A stretch of 64,000 bases of DNA from Actinomadura sp. K4S16 (lineage in GTDB: Bacteria > Actinomycetota > Actinomycetes > Streptosporangiales > Streptosporangiaceae). The stretch lies in NCBI RefSeq assembly GCF_008327685.1, contig NZ_BDDE01000017.1:186001-250000 (forward strand), read 5' to 3'. Below the pieces are notes generated by a model. That model was not told the DNA's origin. It saw only the letters and a program-made list of their open reading frames with translations, and did no database searches. Position numbers and translations under genes: made by a program. Of this stretch, positions 1-8,046 are shown piece after piece; position 1 is the first letter of the stretch; every line of letters begins with the position of its first letter.

Positions 1-171
1 GCGGGCGGCGGGCGTCCACCGGAGGACGGGCCGGGCACCGGCTACGGGCTGCGGACGATGCGCGACCGGGCCCGCGCCCTGGGCGGGGCGCTCACCGTCG
101 AGTCGGCCCCTCGGGAGGGGACGGCCGTGGTCGCGACCCTGCCGCTGCCCGAGGGCGAGGAGCGGCGGTGA
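1..171 (+). CDS. Sensor histidine kinase, C-terminal end only
   Basis: Partial gene; the 5' part lies before the window. The 56 visible residues are the end of a GHKL ATPase domain: a G-box (GTGYGLRTMRDRA) followed by ALGGALTVES and a closing GTAVVATLPL strand, as in NarL-system kinases of the HisKA_3 class. It would phosphorylate the response regulator that follows. Its stop overlaps the next start by 4 nt (GTGA), indicating translational coupling. The sensor domain and phospho-accepting histidine cannot be seen, so the stimulus is unknown. Confidence 0.85.
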   Translation, partial: AGGGRPPEDGPGTGYGLRTMRDRARALGGALTVESAPREGTAVVATLPLPEGEERR

Positions 172-806
172 GCGGGCCGATCCGCATCCTGCTGGTGGAC
201 GACCATCCCGTGGTGCGCTCCGGGATCCGCGCCATGCTCGCCGACCAGCCCGACTTCGTGCTGGTCGGCGAGGCCGCGACGGGACGGGAGGGCGTCGAGG
301 AGGCGCACCGCCTCTCCCCCGACGTCGTGCTCATGGACCTGCAGCTCGGCACCGGGATCCACGGCAGCGAGGCCACCCGCCAGATCACCGCCGCCGGGCC
401 GGACGCGCCGCGCGTCCTCGTGCTCACCACGTTCGACACCGACTCCGACATCCTCGCCGCCGTCGAGGCCGGCGCCACGGGCTACCTGCTCAAGGACGCG
501 CCCCCGGACAGGCTGTTCACCGCGATCCGGTCGGCCGCCGCCGGCGACAGCGCCCTCGCGCCGAGCGTCGCCTCGCGCCTCCTCGGCCGGATGCGCTCGC
601 CCACCGCGACGCTGACCGCCCGCGAGCTGGAGGTGCTGCGGCTGGTCGCCGAGGGGCTCTCGAACCGGCAGATCAGCAAGCGGCTGTTCCTCAGCGAGAC
701 CACGATCAAGACGCACCTGGTGCACATCTACGCCAAGCTCGGCGTCGACTCCCGCACGGCCGCGGTCGCCGCCGCCACCCGCCGCGGCCTGATCCGCCCC
801 ACCTGA
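168..806 (+). CDS. NarL/FixJ-family response regulator
   Basis: 212-residue DNA-binding response regulator. The receiver domain occupies about residues 5-120, with acidic pocket D11/D12, phospho-acceptor D57 in VVLMDLQ, and the conserved lysine in GYLLKD. A LuxR-type helix-turn-helix at about 145-205 contains LTARELEVLRLVAEG and TIKTHLVHIYAKL. The GTG start overlaps the upstream kinase stop, so the two form one operon. It converges on the MMPL exporter downstream, which may be a target, but no binding site is evident. Confidence 0.93.
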   Translation: MSGPIRILLVDDHPVVRSGIRAMLADQPDFVLVGEAATGREGVEEAHRLSPDVVLMDLQLGTGIHGSEATRQITAAGPDAPRVLVLTTFDTDSDILAAVEAGATGYLLKDAPPDRLFTAIRSAAAGDSALAPSVASRLLGRMRSPTATLTARELEVLRLVAEGLSNRQISKRLFLSETTIKTHLVHIYAKLGVDSRTAAVAAATRRGLIRPT

Positions 807-825
807 CCGCCTCCCGCACCGCGCC

Positions 826-853
826 GCCCGGGGCCGACCACTCAGACCCGGGC
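826..853. terminator. Inverted repeat between convergent genes
   Basis: Arms GCCCGGG (826-832) and CCCGGGC (847-853) with a 14-nt loop lie where the response regulator and MMPL genes converge. The right arm is inside the end of the MMPL gene. There is no T-run. Possible bidirectional terminator; weak, because such repeats are common in GC-rich DNA. Confidence 0.3.
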
Positions 854-2998
854 CTTCTCCGCGGCCTTGACCAGGGCGGGCTCCGCGGGGCGGCGGCCGG
901 GCATCCACCAGTTGGCCTTGCCGCACAGTTCCATCACGGCGGGCACGAGGATCATCCGGACGACGGTGGCGTCGATGAGGACGGCGACGGCCATGCCGAG
1001 GCCGATCTGCTTGACCGACACGTCGGAGCCGAGCAGGGACGTCCCGAAGACGGCGATCATGATGGCGGCCGCGGCCGTGATGACCTTGGCGGTGCGGGCC
1101 AGCCCGCGGGTGACGGCCGCCCGGGTGTCGCCGGTGCGCTCGTACTCCTCCCGGACCCGCGAGATCAGGAACACCTCGTAGTCCATGGACAGGCCGAACA
1201 GGAGCGGGAACATCATCATCGGGACCCAGGTCGTGATCGGCATCTCGGTGGGGAAGCCCAGGGCCGAGCCGAGCCATCCCCACTGGACGACCGCCACCAG
1301 CACGCCGTAGGCGGCGCCGATCGACAGCAGGTTCATCACCGCGGCCTGCACCGCGATCGTCACCGACCGGACGAGCGCGATCAGCAGCACCAGGGACAGG
1401 GCGAGGACGACCGCGACCATCAGGGGCAGGCGCGCGCCGACGTCCTCCGCGACGTCGATCGCGGCGGCGTTGGGCCCGCCCACCTGGACCTCGGCGCCGC
1501 CGGGCGCCTTGGGCAGGACGTCGTCGCGCAGCTCGTGCACCAGGTCGGCGGTCGCCTCGTCCTGCGACCCGGTCTTCGGGAAGGCCATGAACGTGGCGGC
1601 CCGCCCGTCCTCGCTGATCCGGGCCGGAGTGACGGAGGCGATGCCGCCGGTCCTGCCGACCGCCTCGACGACGGGACGCAGATCGGCGTCCGCCGAGCCG
1701 ATCCGGGCGGCGAAGATCAGGGGCGCGCCGTAGCCGGGGCCGAAGCCCTCGGAGAGGATCTCGTAGGAGGTGTAGCTGCTCCGGTCGCGCGGCTGGACGC
1801 TGGCGTCGGGCAGGCTCAGCCGCATCGACAGCGTGGGAGCCGCGAGCACGAGCAGGCCGGCGCCCGCCAGGACCGCCGCGAGCAGCGGCCGGCGCTGCAC
1901 CGTCACGGCCCACCGCTCGGCCGGGGGGCGCCGCTCGGCGGAGCGCGGGCGGGGCGCGCGGCGCGGCAGCCGCAGCGAGTCGATCCGGTGGCCGGTGAAG
2001 CCCAGCAGCGCCGGCAGCAGGGTCACCGCGGCGACCATCGTGACCAGCACGGTCACCGACGCGGCGATGGCCACGCCGGTCATCAGCCGCTGCCCCATGA
2101 CCACCAGGCCGAGCAGCGCGATCACGACGGTCGTGCCGGCGAACAGCACCGCGTGGCCCGCGGTGGTGATGGCCCTGACCGCGGCGCTCTCGGGCTCGTC
2201 GCCGTCCTGGCGCGCCTCCCTGTAGCGGGTCACGATGAACAGCGCGTAGTCGATGCCGACGCCGAGCCCGACCATCGCCGCGACGAGCACGGTGAAGTCC
2301 GGCGCGGGGACGAGGTATCCGACCAGCCTGATCAGGGCGATGCCGCCGAGGATCGCCATCAGCGCCGTCATGATCGGCAGGCCCATCGCGACCAGGGACC
2401 CGAAGGAGACGAACAGGATCACCGCCGCGGTGAGGATGCCCACGCCCTCGGTCGGCCCCTGCGGCGGCGTCTCGGCCTTCTCCGCCCGCTCGCCGCCGAG
2501 CCCCAGCGTCACGCCGTCGCCGGAGGCGTCCTTGACCTCGTCCACGAGGGGCTTGACGGCGGTCTTCTCCACCTCCTTGTCGGTCAGCGGGATGGTCATG
2601 CGGGCGATGCGGCGGTCCGGCGTCACCTGGGCGGCGTCCTGGTACGGCGAGGTCACCGGCCCGGTCAGGGGCGAGGCGTCGAGGTCGGCGACGACCTTCT
2701 CGATCCGCCGCCGGGCGGCGGGGTCGTCGATCCCCTTCGACGCCTTGATCGCGAGGGTCAGCGTGTCGCCCTGCCGCTCGGGGAAGTGCCGCTCGATCAG
2801 TGCCTGCGCCTTGGCGGATCCGGAGTCCCCGCCGGAGAAGTCGTTGTCGGAGGCGGCGCCGTAGCCGAAGCCGGCGAAGGCCACGGCGGCCACGCCGAAG
2901 ATCCAGGCCAGCAGGACCAGGCGGCGCCGCCGGTGGCAGAACCGGGCCAGCGCCGCGAGGGCGCCGTCCGGCCGCGGAGTGGAGGAATGATCGCTCAT
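842..2998 (-). CDS. MMPL-family (RND-like) membrane transporter
   Basis: 718-residue inner-membrane transporter of the MmpL/HpnN superfamily. It is expected to have 12 transmembrane helices in two repeats, each with one helix followed by a large extracytoplasmic loop and then five helices. Both repeats carry the family signature: GLGVGIDYALFIVTRYRE in the first half and GLSMDYEVFLISRVRE in the second. These proteins export lipids or amphiphilic drugs using the proton gradient. The gene is divergent from a histidine kinase/response regulator pair and convergent with another response regulator, so two-component control is likely. The substrate cannot be read from sequence. The second half aligns well with the other MMPL in this window (16057-18303). 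Confidence 0.92.
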   Translation of the reverse strand: MSDHSSTPRPDGALAALARFCHRRRRLVLLAWIFGVAAVAFAGFGYGAASDNDFSGGDSGSAKAQALIERHFPERQGDTLTLAIKASKGIDDPAARRRIEKVVADLDASPLTGPVTSPYQDAAQVTPDRRIARMTIPLTDKEVEKTAVKPLVDEVKDASGDGVTLGLGGERAEKAETPPQGPTEGVGILTAAVILFVSFGSLVAMGLPIMTALMAILGGIALIRLVGYLVPAPDFTVLVAAMVGLGVGIDYALFIVTRYREARQDGDEPESAAVRAITTAGHAVLFAGTTVVIALLGLVVMGQRLMTGVAIAASVTVLVTMVAAVTLLPALLGFTGHRIDSLRLPRRAPRPRSAERRPPAERWAVTVQRRPLLAAVLAGAGLLVLAAPTLSMRLSLPDASVQPRDRSSYTSYEILSEGFGPGYGAPLIFAARIGSADADLRPVVEAVGRTGGIASVTPARISEDGRAATFMAFPKTGSQDEATADLVHELRDDVLPKAPGGAEVQVGGPNAAAIDVAEDVGARLPLMVAVVLALSLVLLIALVRSVTIAVQAAVMNLLSIGAAYGVLVAVVQWGWLGSALGFPTEMPITTWVPMMMFPLLFGLSMDYEVFLISRVREEYERTGDTRAAVTRGLARTAKVITAAAAIMIAVFGTSLLGSDVSVKQIGLGMAVAVLIDATVVRMILVPAVMELCGKANWWMPGRRPAEPALVKAAEKARV

Positions 2999-3074
2999 GG
3001 CGGCGATCGTCGCGCCGGCGGGGCGTCCGCCGCGTCTGCCGACGATCGGCCGCGCCTACACGATCGGGCGTACG

Positions 3075-3101
3075 CCGTCCGGGCGGCGCTACACCGGACG
3101 G
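3075..3101. promoter_or_regulatory. Inverted repeat in the MMPL/kinase divergent promoter region
   Basis: Perfect 8-bp arms CCGTCCGG (3075-3082) and CCGGACGG (3094-3101) with an 11-bp spacer sit in the 164-bp gap between the divergent MMPL and kinase genes. A related direct repeat (CGCCTACAC near 3053, GCGCTACAC near 3087) is also there. This is a candidate response-regulator site, inferred from position only. Confidence 0.4.
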
Positions 3102-3162
3102 AGTAGCAGGTCACGCGGCTGAGCGCAGCGGCGCCCGCGCACCGGCTCGGTACGATCGCGTC

Positions 3163-4380
3163 ATGGAACGCCATACCGGGTCGTTCTCCCTGCGTGCGGC
3201 GACGCACGACACGCTGCTCGCGCTCTTCGTCACCGTGATGCAGGTGCAGGGGACGGTCGCCCGCGTCGCCGCCGAAGGGGCGACCCGCCCGCTCGCCGAC
3301 CTGGGGAACCTCGGGTACGCGCTGCTGGCGGTGAGCGGCCTGGTCCTGGTCGTCCGCCGCCGGTGGCCGGTGCCGGTGTTCGCCGCCACCGCGCTCGCCA
3401 GCCTCGCGTACTACGCCGTCGACTTCCCCGACGGGCCCGGCTGGCTCGGGCTCTTCGTCTCCCTGTACACGCTCGCGGCCTACGGGGACGGGCGCCGCTC
3501 CCTGCTGATCGCCGGTACGGGGATCGCCGTGCTCGCCGCCGTCTGGCTGTACCAGGCGGCCGACATCGAGCCCCGGGCCGCCATCGGATGGGTGTTCTTC
3601 CGCATCGGCGCCTCGGTCATGAGCGCGGCGCTCGGCGAGTCCGTCCGGTCCCGGCGGGTCATCGCGGCCGAGGCGCAGGAGCGCGCGGAACTGGCCGAGC
3701 GGACCCGCGAGGAGGTGGCGCGGGCCCGGGTCGACGCCGAGCGCCTCCGGATCGCCCGCGAGGTCCACGACACCGTCGCGCACGCGGTCGCGATCATCAA
3801 CGTGCAGTCCGGGGTCACCGCGCACGTGCTCGACAAGCGGCCCGAGCAGGCGCGCGAGGCGCTGCGGGCCATCGAGGAGACCAGTTCCCGGGCGCTGCAG
3901 GAGATGCGGGCCATCCTCGGCGTGCTCCGTGACGACGACGACGGCCGTGCACCGCAACCCGGCCTGGACCAGATCGACGAACTCACCGCGAAGGCGCGCG
4001 AGGCGGGGCTCGACGTCACGCTGGACGCGTCCCCGCCCACGGCGCCGCTGCCGGGCGCGGTGGGAAGCGCCGCCTACCGGATCCTTCAGGAGTCGGTCAC
4101 CAACGTGATCCGCCACGTCGGCCCCACCCGGGTGACGGTCGCACTGAATCCGGGGACCGACGCGCTGGAGATCCGCGTGACCGACGAGGGCCGCCGCACT
4201 GGAGGCGGGAACGGCTCCGCGTCCGGCGGAACCGGCTCGCGCGGGCCGGGCCGCGGGATCCTGGGCATGCGCGAGCGCTGCCGGCTGCTCGGCGGCGAGT
4301 TCGACGCCGGGCCCACGCCGGGCGGAGGCTTCGAGGTGACGGCCCGGCTGCCCCTCGCGCCGGCCGGACGGCCGCGGTGA
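3163..4380 (+). CDS. Sensor histidine kinase (HisKA_3 class)
   Basis: 405-residue membrane histidine kinase of the NarL/DesK type. An N-terminal block of about five transmembrane helices (roughly residues 15-160) has no large extracellular domain, suggesting intramembrane or cell-envelope sensing. A coiled stretch follows (about 165-195), then the dimerisation motif AREVHDTVAHAV with H202 as the expected phospho-histidine. The ATPase domain has a degenerate N-box (ESVTNVIRHV) and GRGILGMRERCRLLGG. The ATG at 3163 precedes a typical hydrophobic N-terminus. The stop overlaps the next start by 4 nt. Confidence 0.92.
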   Translation: MERHTGSFSLRAATHDTLLALFVTVMQVQGTVARVAAEGATRPLADLGNLGYALLAVSGLVLVVRRRWPVPVFAATALASLAYYAVDFPDGPGWLGLFVSLYTLAAYGDGRRSLLIAGTGIAVLAAVWLYQAADIEPRAAIGWVFFRIGASVMSAALGESVRSRRVIAAEAQERAELAERTREEVARARVDAERLRIAREVHDTVAHAVAIINVQSGVTAHVLDKRPEQAREALRAIEETSSRALQEMRAILGVLRDDDDGRAPQPGLDQIDELTAKAREAGLDVTLDASPPTAPLPGAVGSAAYRILQESVTNVIRHVGPTRVTVALNPGTDALEIRVTDEGRRTGGGNGSASGGTGSRGPGRGILGMRERCRLLGGEFDAGPTPGGGFEVTARLPLAPAGRPR

Positions 4381-5060
4381 GCGCGGCGCCCGCGGCGCCC
4401 ATCAAGGTGCTGCTCGCCGACGACGAGGGGCTCGTGCGGTCCGGGTTCCGGCTCCTCATCGACGTCGAGGACGACATCACCGTGGTCGCGGAGGCGACCG
4501 ACGGCGCCCGGGCCGTCGAACTGGCCCGCGCCACCTGCCCCGACGTCGTCCTCATGGACATCCGCATGCCGAACCTGGACGGCATCCAGGCCACGGCGCA
4601 GATCACCAGGATGCGGGGGCTGGAGGGCGTCCGGATCCTCATCCTCACCACCTACGACACCGACGCCTACGTCTTCGAGGCGCTGCAGGCCGGCGCCAGC
4701 GGCTTCCTGCTCAAGGACGCCGGACCGGCCGAGCTGCTGCACGCCATCCGCGTGGTCGCGGCCGGGGACGCCCTGCTCGCACCGCGGATCACCCGGCGGC
4801 TCATCGGCCGGTTCACCGCGCGGCACACGGCCTCCAAGGCCGCGCAGGACCGGCTCTCGGTGCTCACCGAGCGCGAGCGGGAGGTGCTGGCCCTGATCGG
4901 GCGGGGGCTGAGCAACCAGGAGATCGGCGCCGCACTGTTCATCAGCCCGGCCACCGCGCGCACCCACGTCAGCCGCGCGATGGCGAAGCTGGGCGCCCGC
5001 GACCGCGCCCAGCTGGTCGTCGCCGCCTACCAGACGGGCCTCGTCGAGCCCGACGCATGA
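4377..5060 (+). CDS. NarL/FixJ-family response regulator
   Basis: 227-residue partner of the kinase just upstream; the GTG start overlaps its stop. The receiver domain (residues about 9-125) has acidic residues D15/D16, phospho-acceptor D61 in VVLMDIRMP, and lysine in FLLKDAG. The LuxR helix-turn-helix near the C-terminus reads LTEREREVLALIGRG and TARTHVSRAMAKL. It probably acts on the divergent MMPL promoter region (2999-3162). The two response regulators in this stretch are paralogous but not recent copies. Confidence 0.93.
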   Translation: MSAAPAAPIKVLLADDEGLVRSGFRLLIDVEDDITVVAEATDGARAVELARATCPDVVLMDIRMPNLDGIQATAQITRMRGLEGVRILILTTYDTDAYVFEALQAGASGFLLKDAGPAELLHAIRVVAAGDALLAPRITRRLIGRFTARHTASKAAQDRLSVLTEREREVLALIGRGLSNQEIGAALFISPATARTHVSRAMAKLGARDRAQLVVAAYQTGLVEPDA

Positions 5061-5072
5061 CCGTGGGGCTCG
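5045..5072. terminator. Short inverted repeat between convergent genes
   Basis: CGAGCCC (5045-5051) and GGGCTCG (5066-5072) straddle the stop of the response regulator and point at the convergent TetR gene. The stem is short and has no T-run. Confidence 0.28.
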
Positions 5073-5083
5073 CCGGGGGTCTG

Positions 5084-5728
5084 CTACGTCCGTGACGGTT
5101 CGGACGTGCCGCGTCCGCCGGCCGCCTCGCCACCGCCGGCCGACCGTTCGATCAGGGCCTTCACGAGGCGGACGAGCGCGGCGCGCTGGCCGTCCGGGTC
5201 GTCGTCCAGGTCGGGCATCAGCATCCGCCGGAGTTGCGGGGTCGCGAACCACCAGCCGGCCAGGACGATGACGGCGTACAGCAGCTCCCGGGGCGCGAGC
5301 CGGGTGTCCAGGCGCCCCGATTCCTGAGCCTTGGCCAGCGCGGCGATCTTCTCGGCGTAGTGCGCGGTCCGCTCGGCCTCGGCCGCCACGGGCTCGTCGT
5401 CGGCGGTGTGGAGGCCCTCCCAGTGCAGCAGCCGGACGAAGTGCGGGTGCTCGCGGTGGTAGTCGAAGACCTGCCCGGCGTACTCGCCCAGGTCGGAGGC
5501 GGCGCGCTCGTCCAGCGGCACGGCCTCCGCCAGGCGCTCCAGCTCCGTTGTCAGCACGATCGCGAACATCTGCCGCTTGTTGCCGAAGTAGGAGTAGATC
5601 CGCTCCTTGTTCACCCCGGCCGTGGCGGCGATCCGGTCCATGCGGGCCGCCTCGGGCCCGTGGGCGGCGAACTCGGCGACCGCGGCGTCCAGGATGAGCC
5701 GCCTCGTCCTCGCGGTGTCCCATGCCAT
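5084..5728 (-). CDS. TetR-family transcriptional regulator
   Basis: 214-residue repressor. The N-terminal TetR helix-turn-helix spans about residues 8-55 (RRLILDAAVAEFAAHG, then RIAATAGVNKERIYSYFGNKRQMF). The rest is an all-helical ligand-binding and dimerisation domain. The ATG at 5728 lies six bases after a TAGGCT -10 on the minus strand (5735-5740), so the mRNA is probably leaderless. Two strong palindromes sit immediately upstream and are the presumed operators for autoregulation. The other possible target is the short membrane ORF at 5921-6139. Confidence 0.9.
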   Translation of the reverse strand: MAWDTARTRRLILDAAVAEFAAHGPEAARMDRIAATAGVNKERIYSYFGNKRQMFAIVLTTELERLAEAVPLDERAASDLGEYAGQVFDYHREHPHFVRLLHWEGLHTADDEPVAAEAERTAHYAEKIAALAKAQESGRLDTRLAPRELLYAVIVLAGWWFATPQLRRMLMPDLDDDPDGQRAALVRLVKALIERSAGGGEAAGGRGTSEPSRT

Positions 5729-5747
5729 GACCCGAGCCTACCGCAAT

Positions 5748-5767
5748 TTCCAACTAACGAGTTGGAA
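5748..5767. promoter_or_regulatory. TetR operator, proximal copy
   Basis: Perfect palindrome: 8-bp arms TTCCAACT and AGTTGGAA around the spacer AACG. It lies 8-27 bp upstream of the putative leaderless -10 of the TetR gene (5735-5740). The core CCAACT-AACG-AGTTGG is shared exactly with the second copy at 5786-5811. Confidence 0.75.
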
Positions 5768-5785
5768 TCTGGCGCCGGCCGTGGC

Positions 5786-5811
5786 AAACTCCAACTAACG
5801 AGTTGGAGTTT
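5786..5811. promoter_or_regulatory. TetR operator, distal copy
   Basis: Perfect palindrome: 11-bp arms AAACTCCAACT and AGTTGGAGTTT around the same AACG spacer as the proximal site. Centre-to-centre distance is about 41 bp (near four helical turns), favouring binding of two dimers on one DNA face. Confidence 0.75.
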
Positions 5812-5920
5812 CCGGGGCTCGCCGGACAGCGGGCCCACCGAACCGAGGTCGCTCCGCACCACGTCCGCCGCCGTCGCGGGTCCCTCGATCCACCTGCGCG
5901 CCGCGTTCACCTGGCTGGCC

Positions 5921-6139
5921 GTGTACCTGATGATCATGCTCACGCAGCTGCTGCTCGGCCCCCTGCTGGGATCGCTTTCGCTGCCGCTTCGAACGCTGGT
6001 GGTGACCGGCGTGGTCGTGCCCACCGTCGTGTACGCGCTCGTCCCGGCGATCCTGCGGGCCTACGCCGTGCTGCGGCGCCGCGCCACGGGCCGATACGTG
6101 AACCGTACGAAGGGGATGTGCCGGCCGACCTCGCGGTAG
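5921..6139 (+). CDS. Short membrane protein, possibly a remnant
   Basis: At most 72 residues from a GTG at 5921 (ATG at 5930 or 5936 also possible). Two hydrophobic segments are visible: VYLMIMLTQLLLGPLLG and LVVTGVVVPTVVYALVPAIL, joined by the turn SLSLPLRT, followed by a basic tail. From memory this resembles the C-terminal two-helix membrane tail of some antibiotic-biosynthesis-monooxygenase (ABM) proteins, but no ABM domain is present upstream in frame. It may therefore be a degraded gene or a real miniprotein. Its 3' end overlaps the convergent reductase by 79 nt, and no Shine-Dalgarno is clear. Confidence 0.38.
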   Translation: MYLMIMLTQLLLGPLLGSLSLPLRTLVVTGVVVPTVVYALVPAILRAYAVLRRRATGRYVNRTKGMCRPTSR

Positions 6140-6558
6140 TCCTCCACGCTGCCGTCGACGGCGAAGCCCATGAGCTTGCACAACTGCCGCGCGGCGGTCG
6201 GGTGGCGGGGAGCGTAGCGGGCCATGATCTCGCCGCCCTCGCCGGCCGGGATGGAGGCCGCGGTCGCCTGGATGCGCTTCCCCCCGATCTGGAGGGTGAC
6301 GTCCGGGTTCGCCATGACGTTGCGGTACCAGTCCGCTCGTGGCCCGAATCCGGAGGCGGCCACGCAGCCGTGCTCGTCCTTCTGGACGACCTCGATGACG
6401 ACCTGACGCGGCAGGCCGGAGACGCGGCCGGTGTGCGTGAGCAGCATGACGCGGCGCCCCAGCAGCGGCCCGAGCCCGATGCGGTAGAGCCGGATGGGCA
6501 GCCGCCACAGCAGGCGGCGCAGTCCGGTCGGCGGAGCGGGCCTGTCAACGATCTCCAT
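6061..6558 (-). CDS. Nitroreductase-family deazaflavin (F420)-dependent oxidoreductase
   Basis: 165-residue protein of the Ddn/FGD-like split-barrel family, which uses F420H2 to reduce quinones or nitro compounds. Visible family features are THTGRVSGLPRQVVIEV near the N-terminus, the SGFGPRADWYRNVMANP block, and a C-terminal FVRFTYRP. The ATG at 6558 is preceded by GAGGA at 6-8 nt spacing, which favours it over an upstream in-frame ATG. It lies 65 bp downstream of a TetR gene on the same strand, so it is probably in that regulator's operon and responds to a toxic ligand. Confidence 0.85.
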   Translation of the reverse strand: MEIVDRPAPPTGLRRLLWRLPIRLYRIGLGPLLGRRVMLLTHTGRVSGLPRQVVIEVVQKDEHGCVAASGFGPRADWYRNVMANPDVTLQIGGKRIQATAASIPAGEGGEIMARYAPRHPTAARQLCKLMGFAVDGSVEDYREVGRHIPFVRFTYRPVARRRSTA

Positions 6559-6623
6559 GATTCGGTCCTCACGGTTCGGTCCAGACGGGGTCGGCGGCGC
6601 GGGGCGGCGGGTTCGCGGACCCC

Positions 6624-7217
6624 TCATTCCCGGCCTTCCAGCAGGTCTTCGGCGGCGGACAGGGCGTCGGCGACCGGGAGGTCACCGTCGATCATGCGGT
6701 GCAGCATCACCCCGTCGATCGCCCCGGTGATCAGAGTGGCCGCGCCGACGAGCCGCGCCCGCGGCCAGTCCGGGTGCAGCAGCCGGAGGCGGTCCGCGAT
6801 CAGCACGCGGGCCTGGCGGAGTCCGTCGCGCAGCACGGCGCCCAGGGCGGGGTCGCGCATCGCTCCCACGATCAGTTCGGCGGCCAGCCGGGTCCCCGGC
6901 CCATCGCTCGGGGCTCGGGGCAGCAGGCTCCGCATCGTCTCCAGCGCGGCGCGCTCGTCCGGCGCCGCCAGCAGCTCGGCCACCATCGGCCCGACGATCA
7001 GGTCCGTGGCCTGGCGGAAGACCGCCTCGTGCAGTCCGGCCAGCCCGCCGAAGTGGTAGTGGATCAGTCCGGGGTTGGTACCGGCGCGCTCGGCCACCGC
7101 GCGCGTGGAGACGCCCGGCCACCCCTCGTCGCCCAGCAGCGCGACCCCGGCGTCCACCAGCTGCCGCCGCCGGCGGTCGCCGCGCGGCGAATTTGGTCGA
7201 TCGGCCAAGTTGGTCAC
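6624..7217 (-). CDS. TetR-family transcriptional regulator
   Basis: 197-residue TetR repressor. The helix-turn-helix (about residues 18-62) contains STRAVAERAGTNPGLIHYHFGG. The C-terminal part ends in a dimerisation helix region (LITGAIDGVMLHRMI). The start is a GTG at 7217; a TAACTT -10 (7224-7229) sits exactly six bases away, predicting a leaderless mRNA. A 16-bp palindrome is centred on the start codon and a second lies just inside the gene. The reductase gene follows on the same strand. Its recognition helix resembles that of the TetR at 15446, which has the same operator. Confidence 0.9.
   Translation of the reverse strand: MTNLADRPNSPRGDRRRRQLVDAGVALLGDEGWPGVSTRAVAERAGTNPGLIHYHFGGLAGLHEAVFRQATDLIVGPMVAELLAAPDERAALETMRSLLPRAPSDGPGTRLAAELIVGAMRDPALGAVLRDGLRQARVLIADRLRLLHPDWPRARLVGAATLITGAIDGVMLHRMIDGDLPVADALSAAEDLLEGRE
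7193..7208. promoter_or_regulatory. TetR operator copy inside the gene start
   Basis: TTGGTC-GATC-GGCCAA, a near-perfect palindrome (one mismatched pair) within the first codons of the TetR gene. It matches the TTGGYC-N4-GGCCAA pattern also found at 7210-7225 and 15438-15453. Confidence 0.6.
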
Positions 7218-7225
7218 ATGGCCAA
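7210..7225. promoter_or_regulatory. TetR operator centred on the start codon
   Basis: TTGGTC-ACAT-GGCCAA, centred between 7217 and 7218, the predicted transcription and translation start. It overlaps the -10 hexamer, so binding would block RNA polymerase. It differs from the neighbouring site (7193-7208) only in the central four bases. Confidence 0.68.
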
Positions 7226-7274
7226 GTTAGCACGCGCGGCGCGCACCCGGACGGGCTTGTCCGGAAAGTGGGGA

Positions 7275-7308
7275 CCCGCCGCCGGAGAGCGTCTCGTCCG
7301 GCGGCGGG
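7275..7308 (-). terminator. Hairpin terminator after the sigma/anti-sigma operon
   Basis: Perfect 11-bp arms CCCGCCGCCGG (7275-7285) and CCGGCGGCGGG (7298-7308) with a 12-nt loop, just 3' of the anti-sigma gene. It has no T-run, as is usual for GC-rich actinobacterial terminators. Confidence 0.6.
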
Positions 7309-7320
7309 CCGGTCTCGCCC

Positions 7321-8046
7321 TCAGCCGACGCCGAGGGTCAGGATCGGGGCGCCGCTCGGCCGGAGGGAGCCGCCGGCCGGTTCGATCGTCACGCCGATGC
7401 GCCGGGCGTCGCCGAGACCCGAGGCGACGACCGGGCGATCCGATTCCGACGGGTTCATCGTCCCGGCCGAGCGCGGTGCGGCCCGGCCGAGCCACCACAT
7501 CTGGTACGTCTTGGCCGACGGCAGGGGCGGCATCCGGTCCGTGGTGACGACGGCCTTGCCGAGCGAGCGCGACGAGACGACCGTGACGGTGGCGGCGTCC
7601 GGCGTCCGGACGGTGGAGGTGTGCGCGTCCGGCGCGCTCATCACCGCGGCGACCTGCCGGTTCAGGGACTGCTCGGATTCGGCGGAGCGCTGGATGCGCC
7701 ATGCCGCGCCGGCGCCGACCAGCGCCAGCACCAGGCACGCCGCGGCGGCCAGCCAGATCAGCCCGCCCGCGCGGGGGGACGGCAGGCGGCGGGCGAGCGG
7801 CGGGGGCGACTGCCGGGTCCGGGCGATCTCCGCCATGACCCGTCCGCGCAGCTCGTCCGGCGGGCGCCGCGCGGCGGCCAGCGCCAGCCGGGTCGCGGTC
7901 TCGCGGAATCCGGCGGCCTCGTCGGCGCAGGCCGCGCAGCCGGGCAGGTGGCGCTCGAACCGGCGCCGCTCGGTGCCGGAGAGCGCGTCCAGCGCGTAGG
8001 CGCCGGCGAGGCGGTGCGTGTCGTGGTCATGCGGGTCGCGGGTCAT
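7321..8046 (-). CDS. rskA: RskA-like anti-sigma-K factor
   Basis: 241-residue membrane anti-sigma factor. The cytoplasmic N-terminal zinc-type anti-sigma domain (about 1-80) contains HLPGCAACADE, the H-x3-C-x2-C motif that clasps the sigma factor. One transmembrane helix is at about 95-115 (GLIWLAAAACLVLALVGAGAAW). The extracytoplasmic C-terminal domain carries the RskA-type YQMWWLG motif and GVTIEP. It should hold SigK inactive until regulated proteolysis. Its ATG overlaps the sigma gene stop by 4 nt, so the pair is coupled. A hairpin terminator follows. Confidence 0.9.
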   Translation of the reverse strand: MTRDPHDHDTHRLAGAYALDALSGTERRRFERHLPGCAACADEAAGFRETATRLALAAARRPPDELRGRVMAEIARTRQSPPPLARRLPSPRAGGLIWLAAAACLVLALVGAGAAWRIQRSAESEQSLNRQVAAVMSAPDAHTSTVRTPDAATVTVVSSRSLGKAVVTTDRMPPLPSAKTYQMWWLGRAAPRSAGTMNPSESDRPVVASGLGDARRIGVTIEPAGGSLRPSGAPILTLGVG

